Source: an uncultured Spirochaetales bacterium
GTDB lineage: Bacteria; Spirochaetota; Spirochaetia; Sphaerochaetales; Sphaerochaetaceae
Assembly (NCBI GenBank): GCA_937902565.1
Contig: CALFMX010000039.1
Span: 1 to 6,370, forward strand
DNA length: 6,370 bases
Direction of reading: 5' to 3'
The position numbers were made by a program, and so were the translations under genes. This document shows, piece after piece, positions 1-5,794 of the stretch. The first letter of the stretch is position 1, and the number at the start of each line of letters is the position of its first letter. The notes beneath the pieces were generated by a model. It ran no database searches and was not told the DNA's origin. It worked only from the letters and a program-made list of their open reading frames with translations.

Positions 1-108
1 GTATGCCTTTCCTGACTGTTCTTCTTTATTGTCCGTTCTATCCATATCTTTCATATCCGTTTCATAATCGAGAACTTCAAATCATATGAGAAAGAGACTA
101 CCTTTGAA
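1..108. other. Left flank; lost or non-canonical 5' end of the first ATPase gene
   Basis: No complete gene is seen here. The plus-strand frame of the following ATPase stays open from the stop at 13-15. From about 55 it reads IRFIIENFKSYEKETTFE, the typical first strand and turn of AAA15/COG1106 ATPases (hydrophobic strand, ENF-S, then Walker A some 40 residues on). There is no ATG, GTG or TTG in this frame before 109, and no purine-rich ribosome binding site before 55; the stretch 10-60 is pyrimidine-rich. A chance 28-codon ORF (3-89) in another frame was not accepted as a gene. Confidence 0.55.
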
Positions 109-1410
109 ATGGTAGCCTCGGGAAAATACAAAACCCACATCGACCATGTGGTCAAGAACGGCCCAGTGGACATTCTCAAGCATGGAGTGATTTTTGGGCC
201 GAACGCCTCGGGTAAATCGAAGCTCATCGATGCCTTCTTTTTCTTCAAGGATTGTCTCCTTCAGGGATCCGACATGCTCGATACCACCGACCTGTTCTGC
301 AAGAACAGGGAGGAGAACAGGAACAGGAACACATCCTTTGAAATTCAACTCTCCATCGGCGACGCATTCTATGCGTATGGCTTCTCCATCATCATGGATA
401 CGTCAAAAATCACCGAAGAGTGGCTTTTTGAACTGGGGAAGACAGGGACTCGAAAAGCTGTCTTCACTCGTGATGAGATGGGAGTGGTCAACTACGTACC
501 ATTGAGAACGCTGCCCCTTGCAGAGCGGACGCGGTTTTCTGTCTACCAATCTGATTTTGAAGGCAATACCCATAGGCTCTTTCTCTCCGAGATGAACCGG
601 GACAAGAAGATTGAACCGACATCGAGGCTGTTTCAATTCGTTACGGTTTTCGACCATCTTGTAGACAACATCATCGTGGTGAATCCCAACACCACGGTCA
701 CCAATTTCCAACGGTATTACGATGAGGCGACACTGGAACATGTGAATGACCTGCTCCAGACATTCGATACCGGGATTTCCAAGATTGTCGTAGAGGAGAC
801 GTCGTTGGATGAAATCAAAAGGCGACTGCCATCCTTTTTGTTTGATGAGCTGATGAAAGACATGAAGGAGCGAATCGCTCAAAAGAGAGGCAAGGACCTC
901 AGATTCTCCATGCGAATCGAGAGAGATTTCTTCAACATCTACGAAGACAGCAATGCGAATCTCAAGGTCAGCACGTTACGCACTGAGCATCGCACCTCTA
1001 CACTCCAGTTCAGATTCGCTGAAGAATCAGATGGAACACAACGATTGTTCGAGCTTCTGGATATATTACTTATGGACAGTGATGAAGCACTCTTTGTCAT
1101 CGATGAACTGGATCGTAGTCTCCACCCGATGCTGACCTGGCGTTTTCTCGAACAGTTCAATGAAAGGAACCTGAACAGAAGAAGACAACTGGCATTCACC
1201 ACCCATGAACCGTATATCATGGATCAAAAGCTGTATCGTCTTGACGAAATATGGTTCGTGGAAAAAGACAAGGACGACTCGTCCATCATCTACTCGCTTG
1301 ACAGATTCAAGGAGCGAACGGACAAGGTGATCAGCAAGACGTATCTTGAGGGACGTTATGGTGCTGTTCCGATTCTCTCGCAGCTCGACAACGGATACGA
1401 ACCATCATGA
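109..1410 (+). CDS. AAA15-family (RloA/AbiL-like, COG1106) ABC-fold ATPase, 5' end uncertain
   Basis: A 433-residue soluble ATPase with an ABC/SMC-type head. Visible motifs are Walker A GPNASGKS (30-37), a signature-like ESDGTQRL (306-313), Walker B ALFVIDE (327-333) followed by the D-loop-like LDRSLHP, and a switch histidine in FTTHEP (H366). The C-terminal GRYGAVPIL (416-424) is a hallmark of the COG1106/RloA group. Known members occur in restriction-linked or abortive-infection loci, often with an RloB partner; the exact reaction beyond ATP hydrolysis is not settled. ATG 109 is the first canonical start, but family homology in frame extends back to about 55 with no usable start there, so the protein as called lacks its first core strand. 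Either a non-standard codon is used, or the start was lost; TTT at 49-51 is one base from TTG, exactly where the family would begin. The stop overlaps the next ORF by ATGA. No RloB gene follows. Family call is firm; functionality is doubtful. Confidence 0.88.
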   Translation: MVASGKYKTHIDHVVKNGPVDILKHGVIFGPNASGKSKLIDAFFFFKDCLLQGSDMLDTTDLFCKNREENRNRNTSFEIQLSIGDAFYAYGFSIIMDTSKITEEWLFELGKTGTRKAVFTRDEMGVVNYVPLRTLPLAERTRFSVYQSDFEGNTHRLFLSEMNRDKKIEPTSRLFQFVTVFDHLVDNIIVVNPNTTVTNFQRYYDEATLEHVNDLLQTFDTGISKIVVEETSLDEIKRRLPSFLFDELMKDMKERIAQKRGKDLRFSMRIERDFFNIYEDSNANLKVSTLRTEHRTSTLQFRFAEESDGTQRLFELLDILLMDSDEALFVIDELDRSLHPMLTWRFLEQFNERNLNRRRQLAFTTHEPYIMDQKLYRLDEIWFVEKDKDDSSIIYSLDRFKERTDKVISKTYLEGRYGAVPILSQLDNGYEPS

Positions 1411-1655
1411 TGAGCTACGGTGGGAAGTGGAACCAGCGATCCTCCGATACGATTGAACAGGTCGACATTAATTGTATGCGAAGGCATGAATACCGAGGTC
1501 TCCTACATCAGGCATTTGCATGCTCGCAGGAATTTCAAGAGTTCAAGTTCTTCTTCAAAGACGAAGATGATGTGGTCGCACGTGTAAAGCAGGTTCGCTC
1601 CCAGCGGAGAGACCCTCTCCCCCCTTGCCACTTTGTGCCCTGCTCTGTAGTATGA
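1407..1655 (+). CDS. Hypothetical 82-residue protein, possible remnant of the ATPase partner gene
   Basis: I do not recognise this ORF. It starts with two adjacent ATGs (1407, 1410), the first overlapping the ATPase stop as ATGA, and it ends with TGA inside an ATGA that also holds the proposed start of the acetyltransferase at 1652. These overlaps at both ends are the main argument that it is translated. The product is soluble and charged: a polar N-terminus, an aromatic/acidic centre (EFQEFKFFFKDEDDV, about 42-56), then a basic and proline/cysteine-rich tail. It has no membrane segment or catalytic motif that I can name. It sits where RloB usually follows RloA. RloB proteins are far longer, and the RloB signature (a strand followed by CEG..TE) is absent. 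It may be a truncated partner fused to unrelated sequence, or non-functional spacer. Confidence 0.4.
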   Translation: MMSYGGKWNQRSSDTIEQVDINCMRRHEYRGLLHQAFACSQEFQEFKFFFKDEDDVVARVKQVRSQRRDPLPPCHFVPCSVV

Positions 1656-2140
1656 ACACAATGAATAAAAGTGTCATACTCCTTGAAGCTGGCAGTGCGG
1701 CAAGCAGTGAAAATCTCCCCTACCTTGAGGCGTGCCAGGCGATCAGGCGCGAGGTCTTTATAGGGGAACAGGGAGTCGATGAGACAATCGACATCGACGG
1801 AAACGACGAGCGGTGTGCCCATCTCCTGCTCTACGTCGATGACGAGGCGGTGGGGACCGCACGTATAAGAGAGACCGACCGGGGCACGAAGCTTGAACGG
1901 ATCGCGATCCGCTCCTCCCACCGCGGCCAGGGCCTCGGAGAGCTCATCGTCCGCTGCGCTCTCTCCCTGATCGACAGAGCGCCTTACATCCACGCACAGA
2001 TGACAAGCCTCGGCTTCTACACCCACCTGGGCTTCGTCCAGGAGAAGGCCGAGATCTACTATGAAGCGAACATCCCCCACACCACCATGATCTACCCGCA
2101 CCCGAGAGGGGAAGCTCCATGCCCCATTACCAGACGATAG
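1652..2140 (+). CDS. GNAT-family N-acetyltransferase (ElaA-like, COG2153 type)
   Basis: A 162-residue cytosolic GNAT enzyme that would move an acetyl group from acetyl-CoA to an amine; the substrate is unknown. The N-terminal part has the group's REVFIGEQGVDE...D.DG.D...H pattern (33-57). Motif A follows, with strand KLERIAIRSSH and the acetyl-CoA pyrophosphate loop R-G-Q-G-L-G (91-96). Motif B is FYTHLGF (122-128), and a typical ending IPHTTMIYP (141-149) closes the fold. Length is normal. ATG 1652 is preferred because it overlaps the upstream stop as ATGA; ATG 1661 (159 residues) and TTG 1625 are alternatives, and no strong ribosome binding site precedes any of them, which fits coupling. 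The 3' end overlaps the dehydrogenase gene by 22 bases. Composition rises toward that of gpsA, unlike the ATPase upstream. Confidence 0.85.
   Translation: MNTMNKSVILLEAGSAASSENLPYLEACQAIRREVFIGEQGVDETIDIDGNDERCAHLLLYVDDEAVGTARIRETDRGTKLERIAIRSSHRGQGLGELIVRCALSLIDRAPYIHAQMTSLGFYTHLGFVQEKAEIYYEANIPHTTMIYPHPRGEAPCPITRR
2104..2111 (+). promoter_or_regulatory. Ribosome binding site of the gpsA-like gene
   Basis: GAGAGGGG lies 7 bases before ATG 2119, inside the end of the acetyltransferase gene. It supports this start and a 22-base gene overlap. Confidence 0.6.
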
Positions 2141-3084
2141 TGGTGGCCGGGGCGGGGGTCTTCGGCACCGCGATGGCCGAACGGCTCTGCTGGAATACCA
2201 CCAACACCGTCATCATCCACTCCATCGAAGCGGATGTGGTGGCCGATATCAACCGCAACCACCGCAACAGCAGGTACTTTCCAACCCACTTCCTCAATAC
2301 CTCCATCCGAGCCACCGGTGACAACGCCATCTTCGCCTCGGCCGATTACATCCTCCTGGTCATCCCCTCCAAGGCCATCGTCGGCTTCTCTCATGAGATC
2401 GAGGCGTTGGTCAAACCGTCGTGCCTGGTGATCAACCTGGCCAAGGGGATGAGCGAGGAGGGTGCCTTCATCACCGAGCAGATCCCCTTTGAACACACAG
2501 CGAGCATGAAGGGGCCGACCTTCGCCATCGAGGTCCTCCACGGCCTGCCCTCCGCCTTCACCTTCGGTGGAAGCCAGGCAGACTACCGTCAGTTCAAGGA
2601 GCACTGCCTCCCCTCCACCGGCCTGCATCTCGACTACACCGCCGATATTCGATCGGTGGAGTTGATGAGCCTACTGAAGAACATGTACGCCATCGCCATC
2701 GGCCTGGTCAGCGGACGTTTCAACTCCCCCAACGTCGACTTTCTCATCTACACCAAGGCGGTGGGCGAGATGCGCGCCTTCCTCTCCCTCTACGGCTGTT
2801 CGACCGAGACGATCTTCCGCTACTGCGGCATCGGGGATCTGGGACTGACCAGCCTCAATGACCTGTCGCGTAACCGCACCCTTGGCCTCTTGATGGGCAA
2901 GGGCTTCAGCCTCGACAACGGCCACTCGGCCACCGTCATCGAAGGCAGCCGTACCGTCCGCCTGATGGGAGAGCTGGTACGAGAGCAGGGCAAGAGTGAG
3001 GAGTTCCCCATCGTGAGCGCTCTCTACGCGCTCATGTACGAAGGGGCCTCCCTCAACGACTACATGCAGGCGGTGTTCTCCTAA
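2119..3084 (+). CDS. gpsA: NAD(P)-dependent glycerol-3-phosphate dehydrogenase, divergent
   Basis: A 321-residue cytosolic enzyme of the GpsA family, which reduces dihydroxyacetone phosphate to sn-glycerol 3-phosphate for phospholipid synthesis. The N-terminal Rossmann domain has G11-A-G13-V-F-G16 for NAD(P), then the strand DYILLVIPSKAI (76-87), LAKG with the conserved Lys109, and KGPTFAIEV (131-139). The C-terminal helical domain has the catalytic Lys187 in LLKNMYAIAIG, the GIGDLGLT block with Asp240, and SRNR (250-253) for substrate phosphate. Length is close to the family norm. Several blocks deviate: LAKGM where TKGLE is usual, and RFNSPNVDFLIYTKAVGEM where most members have a glycine-rich GxGxN..AALITRG..EM. 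It may therefore be a lineage-specific or secondary copy, possibly with altered cofactor or substrate preference; that is inference. GC is about 62% on a sampled line, above its neighbours. The stop codon TAA is the first three bases of the 32-base repeat. Confidence 0.9.
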   Translation: MPHYQTIVVAGAGVFGTAMAERLCWNTTNTVIIHSIEADVVADINRNHRNSRYFPTHFLNTSIRATGDNAIFASADYILLVIPSKAIVGFSHEIEALVKPSCLVINLAKGMSEEGAFITEQIPFEHTASMKGPTFAIEVLHGLPSAFTFGGSQADYRQFKEHCLPSTGLHLDYTADIRSVELMSLLKNMYAIAIGLVSGRFNSPNVDFLIYTKAVGEMRAFLSLYGCSTETIFRYCGIGDLGLTSLNDLSRNRTLGLLMGKGFSLDNGHSATVIEGSRTVRLMGELVREQGKSEEFPIVSALYALMYEGASLNDYMQAVFS

Positions 3085-3110
3085 TCCACAAATTCATATG
3101 AATTCATGGA
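3085..3110. promoter_or_regulatory. 26-bp palindrome, operator-like site 1
   Basis: This is an imperfect palindrome, 11 of 13 pairs complementary, with outer arms TCCA/TGGA and a perfect 14-bp core AATTCATATGAATT. Only the fifth and sixth pairs fail. Such symmetry is typical of a dimeric DNA-binding protein site. That it controls the ATPase downstream is inferred from position. Confidence 0.55.
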
Positions 3111-3116
3111 ACGTAA

Positions 3117-3142
3117 TCCATAAATTAGTATGAATTTGTGGA
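3117..3142. promoter_or_regulatory. 26-bp palindrome, operator-like site 2
   Basis: This second palindrome lies exactly 32 bases after the first. It also has TCCA/TGGA ends and 10 of 13 complementary pairs. It is less symmetric at its centre (TTAGTATGAA). Its left arm pairs better with site 1 than with itself, which gives the long hairpin described separately. Confidence 0.5.
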
Positions 3143-3166
3143 ATATAATCCTTATATTCATATAAT
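3136..3166 (+). promoter_or_regulatory. Putative sigma-70 promoter for the DUF4143 ATPase
   Basis: TATAAT at 3161-3166 is a perfect -10 hexamer, lying in the 11-bp near-palindrome CATATAATATG within the third repeat copy. A weak -35, TTGTGG (3136-3141), lies 19 bases upstream and overlaps palindrome 2. Transcription would start near 3173. Binding of a protein to site 2 would cover the -35, so repression is the simplest reading. Confidence 0.5.
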
Positions 3167-3203
3167 ATGCGGTTTAGGCCCTTGATTTACTACCGTCATA
3201 CAG

Positions 3204-3231
3204 GTGCGCTCAAATGAGTGAGGATGCGCTC
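3204..3231 (+). repeat. Short direct repeat in the leader of the DUF4143 ATPase
   Basis: TGCGCTC occurs at 3205-3211 and again at 3225-3231, 20 bases apart, each followed shortly by ATGA. It lies between the likely promoter and the start codon. It may be chance or a short duplication; no function is assigned. Confidence 0.3.
3217..3223 (+). promoter_or_regulatory. Ribosome binding site deciding the start at 3233
   Basis: AGTGAGG ends 9 bases before ATG 3233. The same bases would directly abut ATG 3224 and overlap GTG 3218, so those starts have no usable site. The protein then begins MIPRILE, the usual beginning of the DUF4143 ATPase family. Confidence 0.5.
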
Positions 3232-3232
3232 T

Positions 3233-4333
3233 ATGATACCAAGAATACTCGAGCACGCGGTACAGAAGCGCCTTTCAGATCATAAAGTAATCGTCTTGTA
3301 TGGCGGCCACCAAGTGGGCAAGACCACCCTGCTCAAGGAGATGTTCGCGGGAAAGGACGGAGTTCTCTTTCTCAATGGTGATGAGAGTGAGGTCCGCTCA
3401 ATCTTCAGTGATCAGAATTTGCAGCGTTTGGCGTCGATCATCGGATCACACACAACCGTAGTCATCGATGAGGCACAACGAATCGACAATATTGGCCTCA
3501 CGCTCAAGCTCATCTGCAGTGGATCATCCTCATTCATGTTGGCCCGTTCGCTCGCTGAGCCGTTGACAGGAAGGAAATGGGAATTCCACCTCCACCCCTT
3601 CTCGTTTGAAGAATTGGCACACCATCGAGGTCTCCTCTCTGAATTACAGGCGCGGGAGCTACGGCTCATATATGGCAGTTACCCCGAGATCGTACTGAAC
3701 CCTCAGGACAACCGCTCATTCTTGACGGAGTTGGTATCAAGCTATCTCTACAAGGATGTCCTGGAGTTCGACTTCATGAGAAAGTCATCAAAGGTCGAAG
3801 ACTTGCTCAAGGCATTGGCGTTGCAACTGGGATGTGAGGTCTCCTTGAATGAGCTCTCGTCACTGACCGGCCTCGACGTGAAGACCGTCGACCGCTACCT
3901 CAATCTTTTGCAGCAGTCGTTTGTCATCTTCCGTCTCCCCTCTTTTGCCCGCACCGTGCGCAATGAGATCAAACGAGGCAGGAAAATCTACTTCGTCGAC
4001 AACGGTGTCCCCAACACGCTGCTGTCGACCTTCTCCCCGCTTGAGCATAGGAGCGACAGAGGCGCTCTCTGGGAGAATTACCTGATCAGCGAGAGACGCA
4101 AATACCTCTCAAACCATGGCATCAACGCCCATATGTACTTCTGGCGCACGCACTCACAGCAAGAAATCGACTACATCGAAGAGCGCGATGGAGCTCTTTA
4201 TGCATATGAATTCAAGTGGAGTGCGCACAAGCGGGCCACGGTTCCCTCCTCCTTCAAAGAAGCCTACCCCTCGACAATAGGGGCCACCATCACACAGGAG
4301 AACTGGGACCAATTCCTGCTGGGCAGGCTCTAG
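3233..4333 (+). CDS. AAA_14 ATPase with C-terminal DUF4143 (PD-(D/E)xK-like) domain
   Basis: A 366-residue single-chain ATPase. The N-terminal AAA_14 domain has Walker A GGHQVGKT (24-31) and Walker B VVIDE (76-80), then the family blocks AQRIDNIGLTLKL (81-93), GSSSF (97-101) and EPLTGRKWEFHLHPFSFEEL (109-128). A winged-helix-like middle follows (about 184-237: CEVSLNELSSLTGLDVKTV, then SFVIFRL). The DUF4143 part has YFVDNG (253-258), GALWEN (277-282), FWRT and a nuclease-like core EID (311-313) ... EFK (326-328). Family function is poorly known; the members are widespread accessory genes. Oddity: the usual segment between LKL and the sensor-1 GSSS (about 13 residues, holding a core beta strand) is reduced to ICS, which looks like an in-frame loss of about 11 residues that could disable ATP hydrolysis. 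The start at 3233 fits the family N-terminus; GTG 3218 and ATG 3224 are alternatives. It has its own palindrome-rich promoter region and is followed 69 bases later by another ATPase. Confidence 0.9.
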   Translation: MIPRILEHAVQKRLSDHKVIVLYGGHQVGKTTLLKEMFAGKDGVLFLNGDESEVRSIFSDQNLQRLASIIGSHTTVVIDEAQRIDNIGLTLKLICSGSSSFMLARSLAEPLTGRKWEFHLHPFSFEELAHHRGLLSELQARELRLIYGSYPEIVLNPQDNRSFLTELVSSYLYKDVLEFDFMRKSSKVEDLLKALALQLGCEVSLNELSSLTGLDVKTVDRYLNLLQQSFVIFRLPSFARTVRNEIKRGRKIYFVDNGVPNTLLSTFSPLEHRSDRGALWENYLISERRKYLSNHGINAHMYFWRTHSQQEIDYIEERDGALYAYEFKWSAHKRATVPSSFKEAYPSTIGATITQENWDQFLLGRL

Positions 4334-4371
4334 GCATCGTTGGTGTCCAGAGAAGAGAAGGGTCTTGCAAT

Positions 4372-4393
4372 TTCATATAATCACGATTATATG
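4372..4393 (+). promoter_or_regulatory. 20-bp palindrome overlapping a TATAAT box
   Basis: Perfect 9-base arms CATATAATC and GATTATATG flank a 2-base AC centre (4374-4393). TATAAT at 4376-4381 is a perfect -10 hexamer; no good -35 is seen 15-19 bases upstream. The site ends at the first base of the ribosome binding site. TTCATATAAT (4372-4381) is identical to 3157-3166 in front of the previous ATPase. An autoregulatory operator is inferred. A small mRNA hairpin next to the ribosome binding site is an alternative. Confidence 0.6.
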
Positions 4394-4397
4394 GAGG
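4393..4397 (+). promoter_or_regulatory. Ribosome binding site deciding the start at 4403
   Basis: GGAGG, followed by AG, lies 5 bases before ATG 4403. It is the strongest ribosome binding site in the window. It supports 4403 over the longer TTG start at 4340, whose extra 21 residues would be encoded by the palindrome and have no family counterpart. Confidence 0.8.
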
Positions 4398-4402
4398 AGC
4401 TT

Positions 4403-5794
4403 ATGTTTATTGGTCGTCAAGAAGAGCTTGCCATGCTCAATGGACTCTACCAGAAGAAGAGTGGCCAGCTTGTGGTGGTGTATGGGCGACGTCGCATCGG
4501 CAAAACCGAGCTACTGCGCCAATTCTGTCTCGACAAACCGCATATCTTCTATACCGCCAGAGAAATTGGAGACCAGCAGCAACTGGAGGCATTCAGTGGT
4601 GCCCTTCTCTCCTCCGGTATGGAGGCCGCACACTATCTCCACACCTTCGGAAACTGGCATTCTGCGTTCTCTGCCATATCATCAATACCCGGCGAGTACA
4701 AGAAATTGATCGTTCTCGACGAATTCCCCTATATGGCCCAGAACAATCGATCGATTCTCTCCACGTTGCAACAGCTCTGGGACTCTGTCCTCAAAGACGA
4801 GAACGTCATGATCATCCTCTGTGGCTCCTTGATGAGCTTTATGGAAGAACACGTGCTCGGCCCCACAACCCCACTCTTCGGTCGCACCAATGCAATCATC
4901 AAGCTCCTGCCGCTCTCCTTCAAGGATTCCTCCCGCTTCTTCGCCCCCTATTCACTCTCTGATACCATTGCCGCGTATGCAATCCTTGGAGGGGTTCCCC
5001 ACTACCTCAAGCAGTTTGATAGCAGCCAACCACTGAGAATGAACATCGAACAGAAGATCCTCCAGCGCTTCTCCCCTCTCTACAACGAAGCTGAATTCAT
5101 ACTCAAGCAGAGCTTGCGGGAAGTAGCGACCTACAACTCCATCATAGAGGCAATTGCCCTCGGCAGAACAAAGCTCAATGAAATCCATGATGCCACCCAA
5201 CTAGAGAAATCAAAACTCTCGGCCTATCTGCACAATCTCAACGAACTTGGGGTGATATATCGACAAGTCCCTATCACCGAAGAGATATCCCAACGGGGTA
5301 TCTATCGTCTACAGGATGAGTTCTTCCGGTTTTACTACGCCTTTGTCTTCCCCTATATCAGTGAACTCGAGCACGGCAGTGGATCGGTCATATACGACAC
5401 CATCATCCTCCCTCAGCTGAGCAGCTTCATCGCCCCCATCTTTGAGAAGATTTGCATCGAGTACCTTCGATCCCTGAACAGAAGCGGAGCACTCCCCTTT
5501 GCACTGACCAAGATCGGCAGATGGTGGGACGCACAACACGAAATCGACATCCTCGGCTTTGATGCACAAAGAACACACTACATTGTCGGTGAATGCAAGT
5601 ACCAAACCACAGCGATGAATACTCATAATATCCAGCACACCGTCGCCTCATTCTCCCCAAAGGAGAAGGGAGCACAACTTCACTACTGGTTCTTCTCCCT
5701 ATCAGGGTTCACAGATGAAGCCATCCAGTTGGCAGAGGCCAATGGTTACACCCTTGTCGATGAGGCTTCCCTCCTCGACTACCTCTCTAGCTGA
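4403..5794 (+). CDS. Archaeal-type ATPase (PF01637) with C-terminal DUF234 nuclease-like domain
   Basis: A 463-residue single-chain protein beginning MFIGRQEELAMLNGLY, the typical start of this ATPase family. Walker A is YGRRRIGKT (27-35), Walker B LIVLDEFPY (102-110), and the sensor region is ILCGSLMSFM (138-147). FGRTNAIIKLLPLSF (159-173) and GGVPHYLKQF (196-205) are family blocks. Residues about 230-290 look like a winged helix (LNEIHDATQLEKSKLSAYLHNLNELGVI). DUF234 occupies the end, with YRLQDEFFRFYYAFVFPY (301-318), then a PD-(D/E)xK-like core EIDILG (380-385) and GECKY (396-400). All ATPase and nuclease-like residues are present, unlike the preceding ATPase with its shortened core. Family function is unproven; DNA binding or cleavage driven by ATP is inferred from the folds. 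It has its own palindromic control site, and its stop overlaps the convergent toxin gene by 8 bases. Confidence 0.92.
   Translation: MFIGRQEELAMLNGLYQKKSGQLVVVYGRRRIGKTELLRQFCLDKPHIFYTAREIGDQQQLEAFSGALLSSGMEAAHYLHTFGNWHSAFSAISSIPGEYKKLIVLDEFPYMAQNNRSILSTLQQLWDSVLKDENVMIILCGSLMSFMEEHVLGPTTPLFGRTNAIIKLLPLSFKDSSRFFAPYSLSDTIAAYAILGGVPHYLKQFDSSQPLRMNIEQKILQRFSPLYNEAEFILKQSLREVATYNSIIEAIALGRTKLNEIHDATQLEKSKLSAYLHNLNELGVIYRQVPITEEISQRGIYRLQDEFFRFYYAFVFPYISELEHGSGSVIYDTIILPQLSSFIAPIFEKICIEYLRSLNRSGALPFALTKIGRWWDAQHEIDILGFDAQRTHYIVGECKYQTTAMNTHNIQHTVASFSPKEKGAQLHYWFFSLSGFTDEAIQLAEANGYTLVDEASLLDYLSS

Larger units (their letters stand above)
3085..3142 (+). terminator. Long stem-loop after gpsA, possible terminator or structured element
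   Basis: Arms 3085-3098 and 3129-3142 are perfect 14-base inverted repeats (TCCACAAATTCATA). The inner segments 3099-3110 and 3117-3128 pair with about three non-Watson-Crick positions, leaving the loop ACGTAA. This gives a stem of about 26 pairs. It is AT-rich and followed by UA-rich sequence, not by a clean U-run, so it is not a textbook intrinsic terminator. It could equally be a by-product of two palindromic operators. Confidence 0.4.
3082..3172. repeat. Three tandem copies of a 32-base repeat at the gpsA stop codon
   Basis: Units begin with TAATCC at 3082, 3114 and 3146, an exact 32-base period. The second unit matches the first at about 20 of 25 positions over the aligned core (ATGAATT..TGGAA..TAATCC). 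The third is degenerate after TTCATAT and fades near 3172. The first TAA is the gpsA stop codon. The stretch is very AT-rich against GC-rich gpsA. A period of 32 is close to three helical turns. Confidence 0.85.

Noticed and set aside
43..88. Recurring CATA (CATATC, CATATC, CATAATC, CATATG) upstream of the first ATPase
   Set aside because: Spacing is irregular (9, 11, 20) and part of it is coding in the ATPase frame; it resembles the downstream operator motif only loosely.
3..89. 28-codon plus-strand ORF with an aromatic-rich product
   Set aside because: No ribosome binding site can be seen at the window edge, and it overlaps the conserved N-terminal coding of the ATPase in another frame; chance is likelier.
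403..882. 159-codon antisense ORF over the first ATPase
   Set aside because: Lies wholly within a well-supported plus-strand gene and has no recognisable domain.
1606..1620. Hairpin GGAGAG-ACC-CTCTCC before the acetyltransferase
   Set aside because: It has no U-run after it, lies inside an ORF and is short; not convincing as a terminator or attenuator.
1535..2101. 188-codon antisense ORF over the acetyltransferase
   Set aside because: It mirrors the codons of a clear GNAT gene in GC-rich sequence; no domain is recognised in it.
2092..2628. 178-codon antisense ORF over gpsA
   Set aside because: Low-complexity Gly/Asp/Val-rich translation typical of the shadow of a GC-rich gene; no ribosome binding site or motif.
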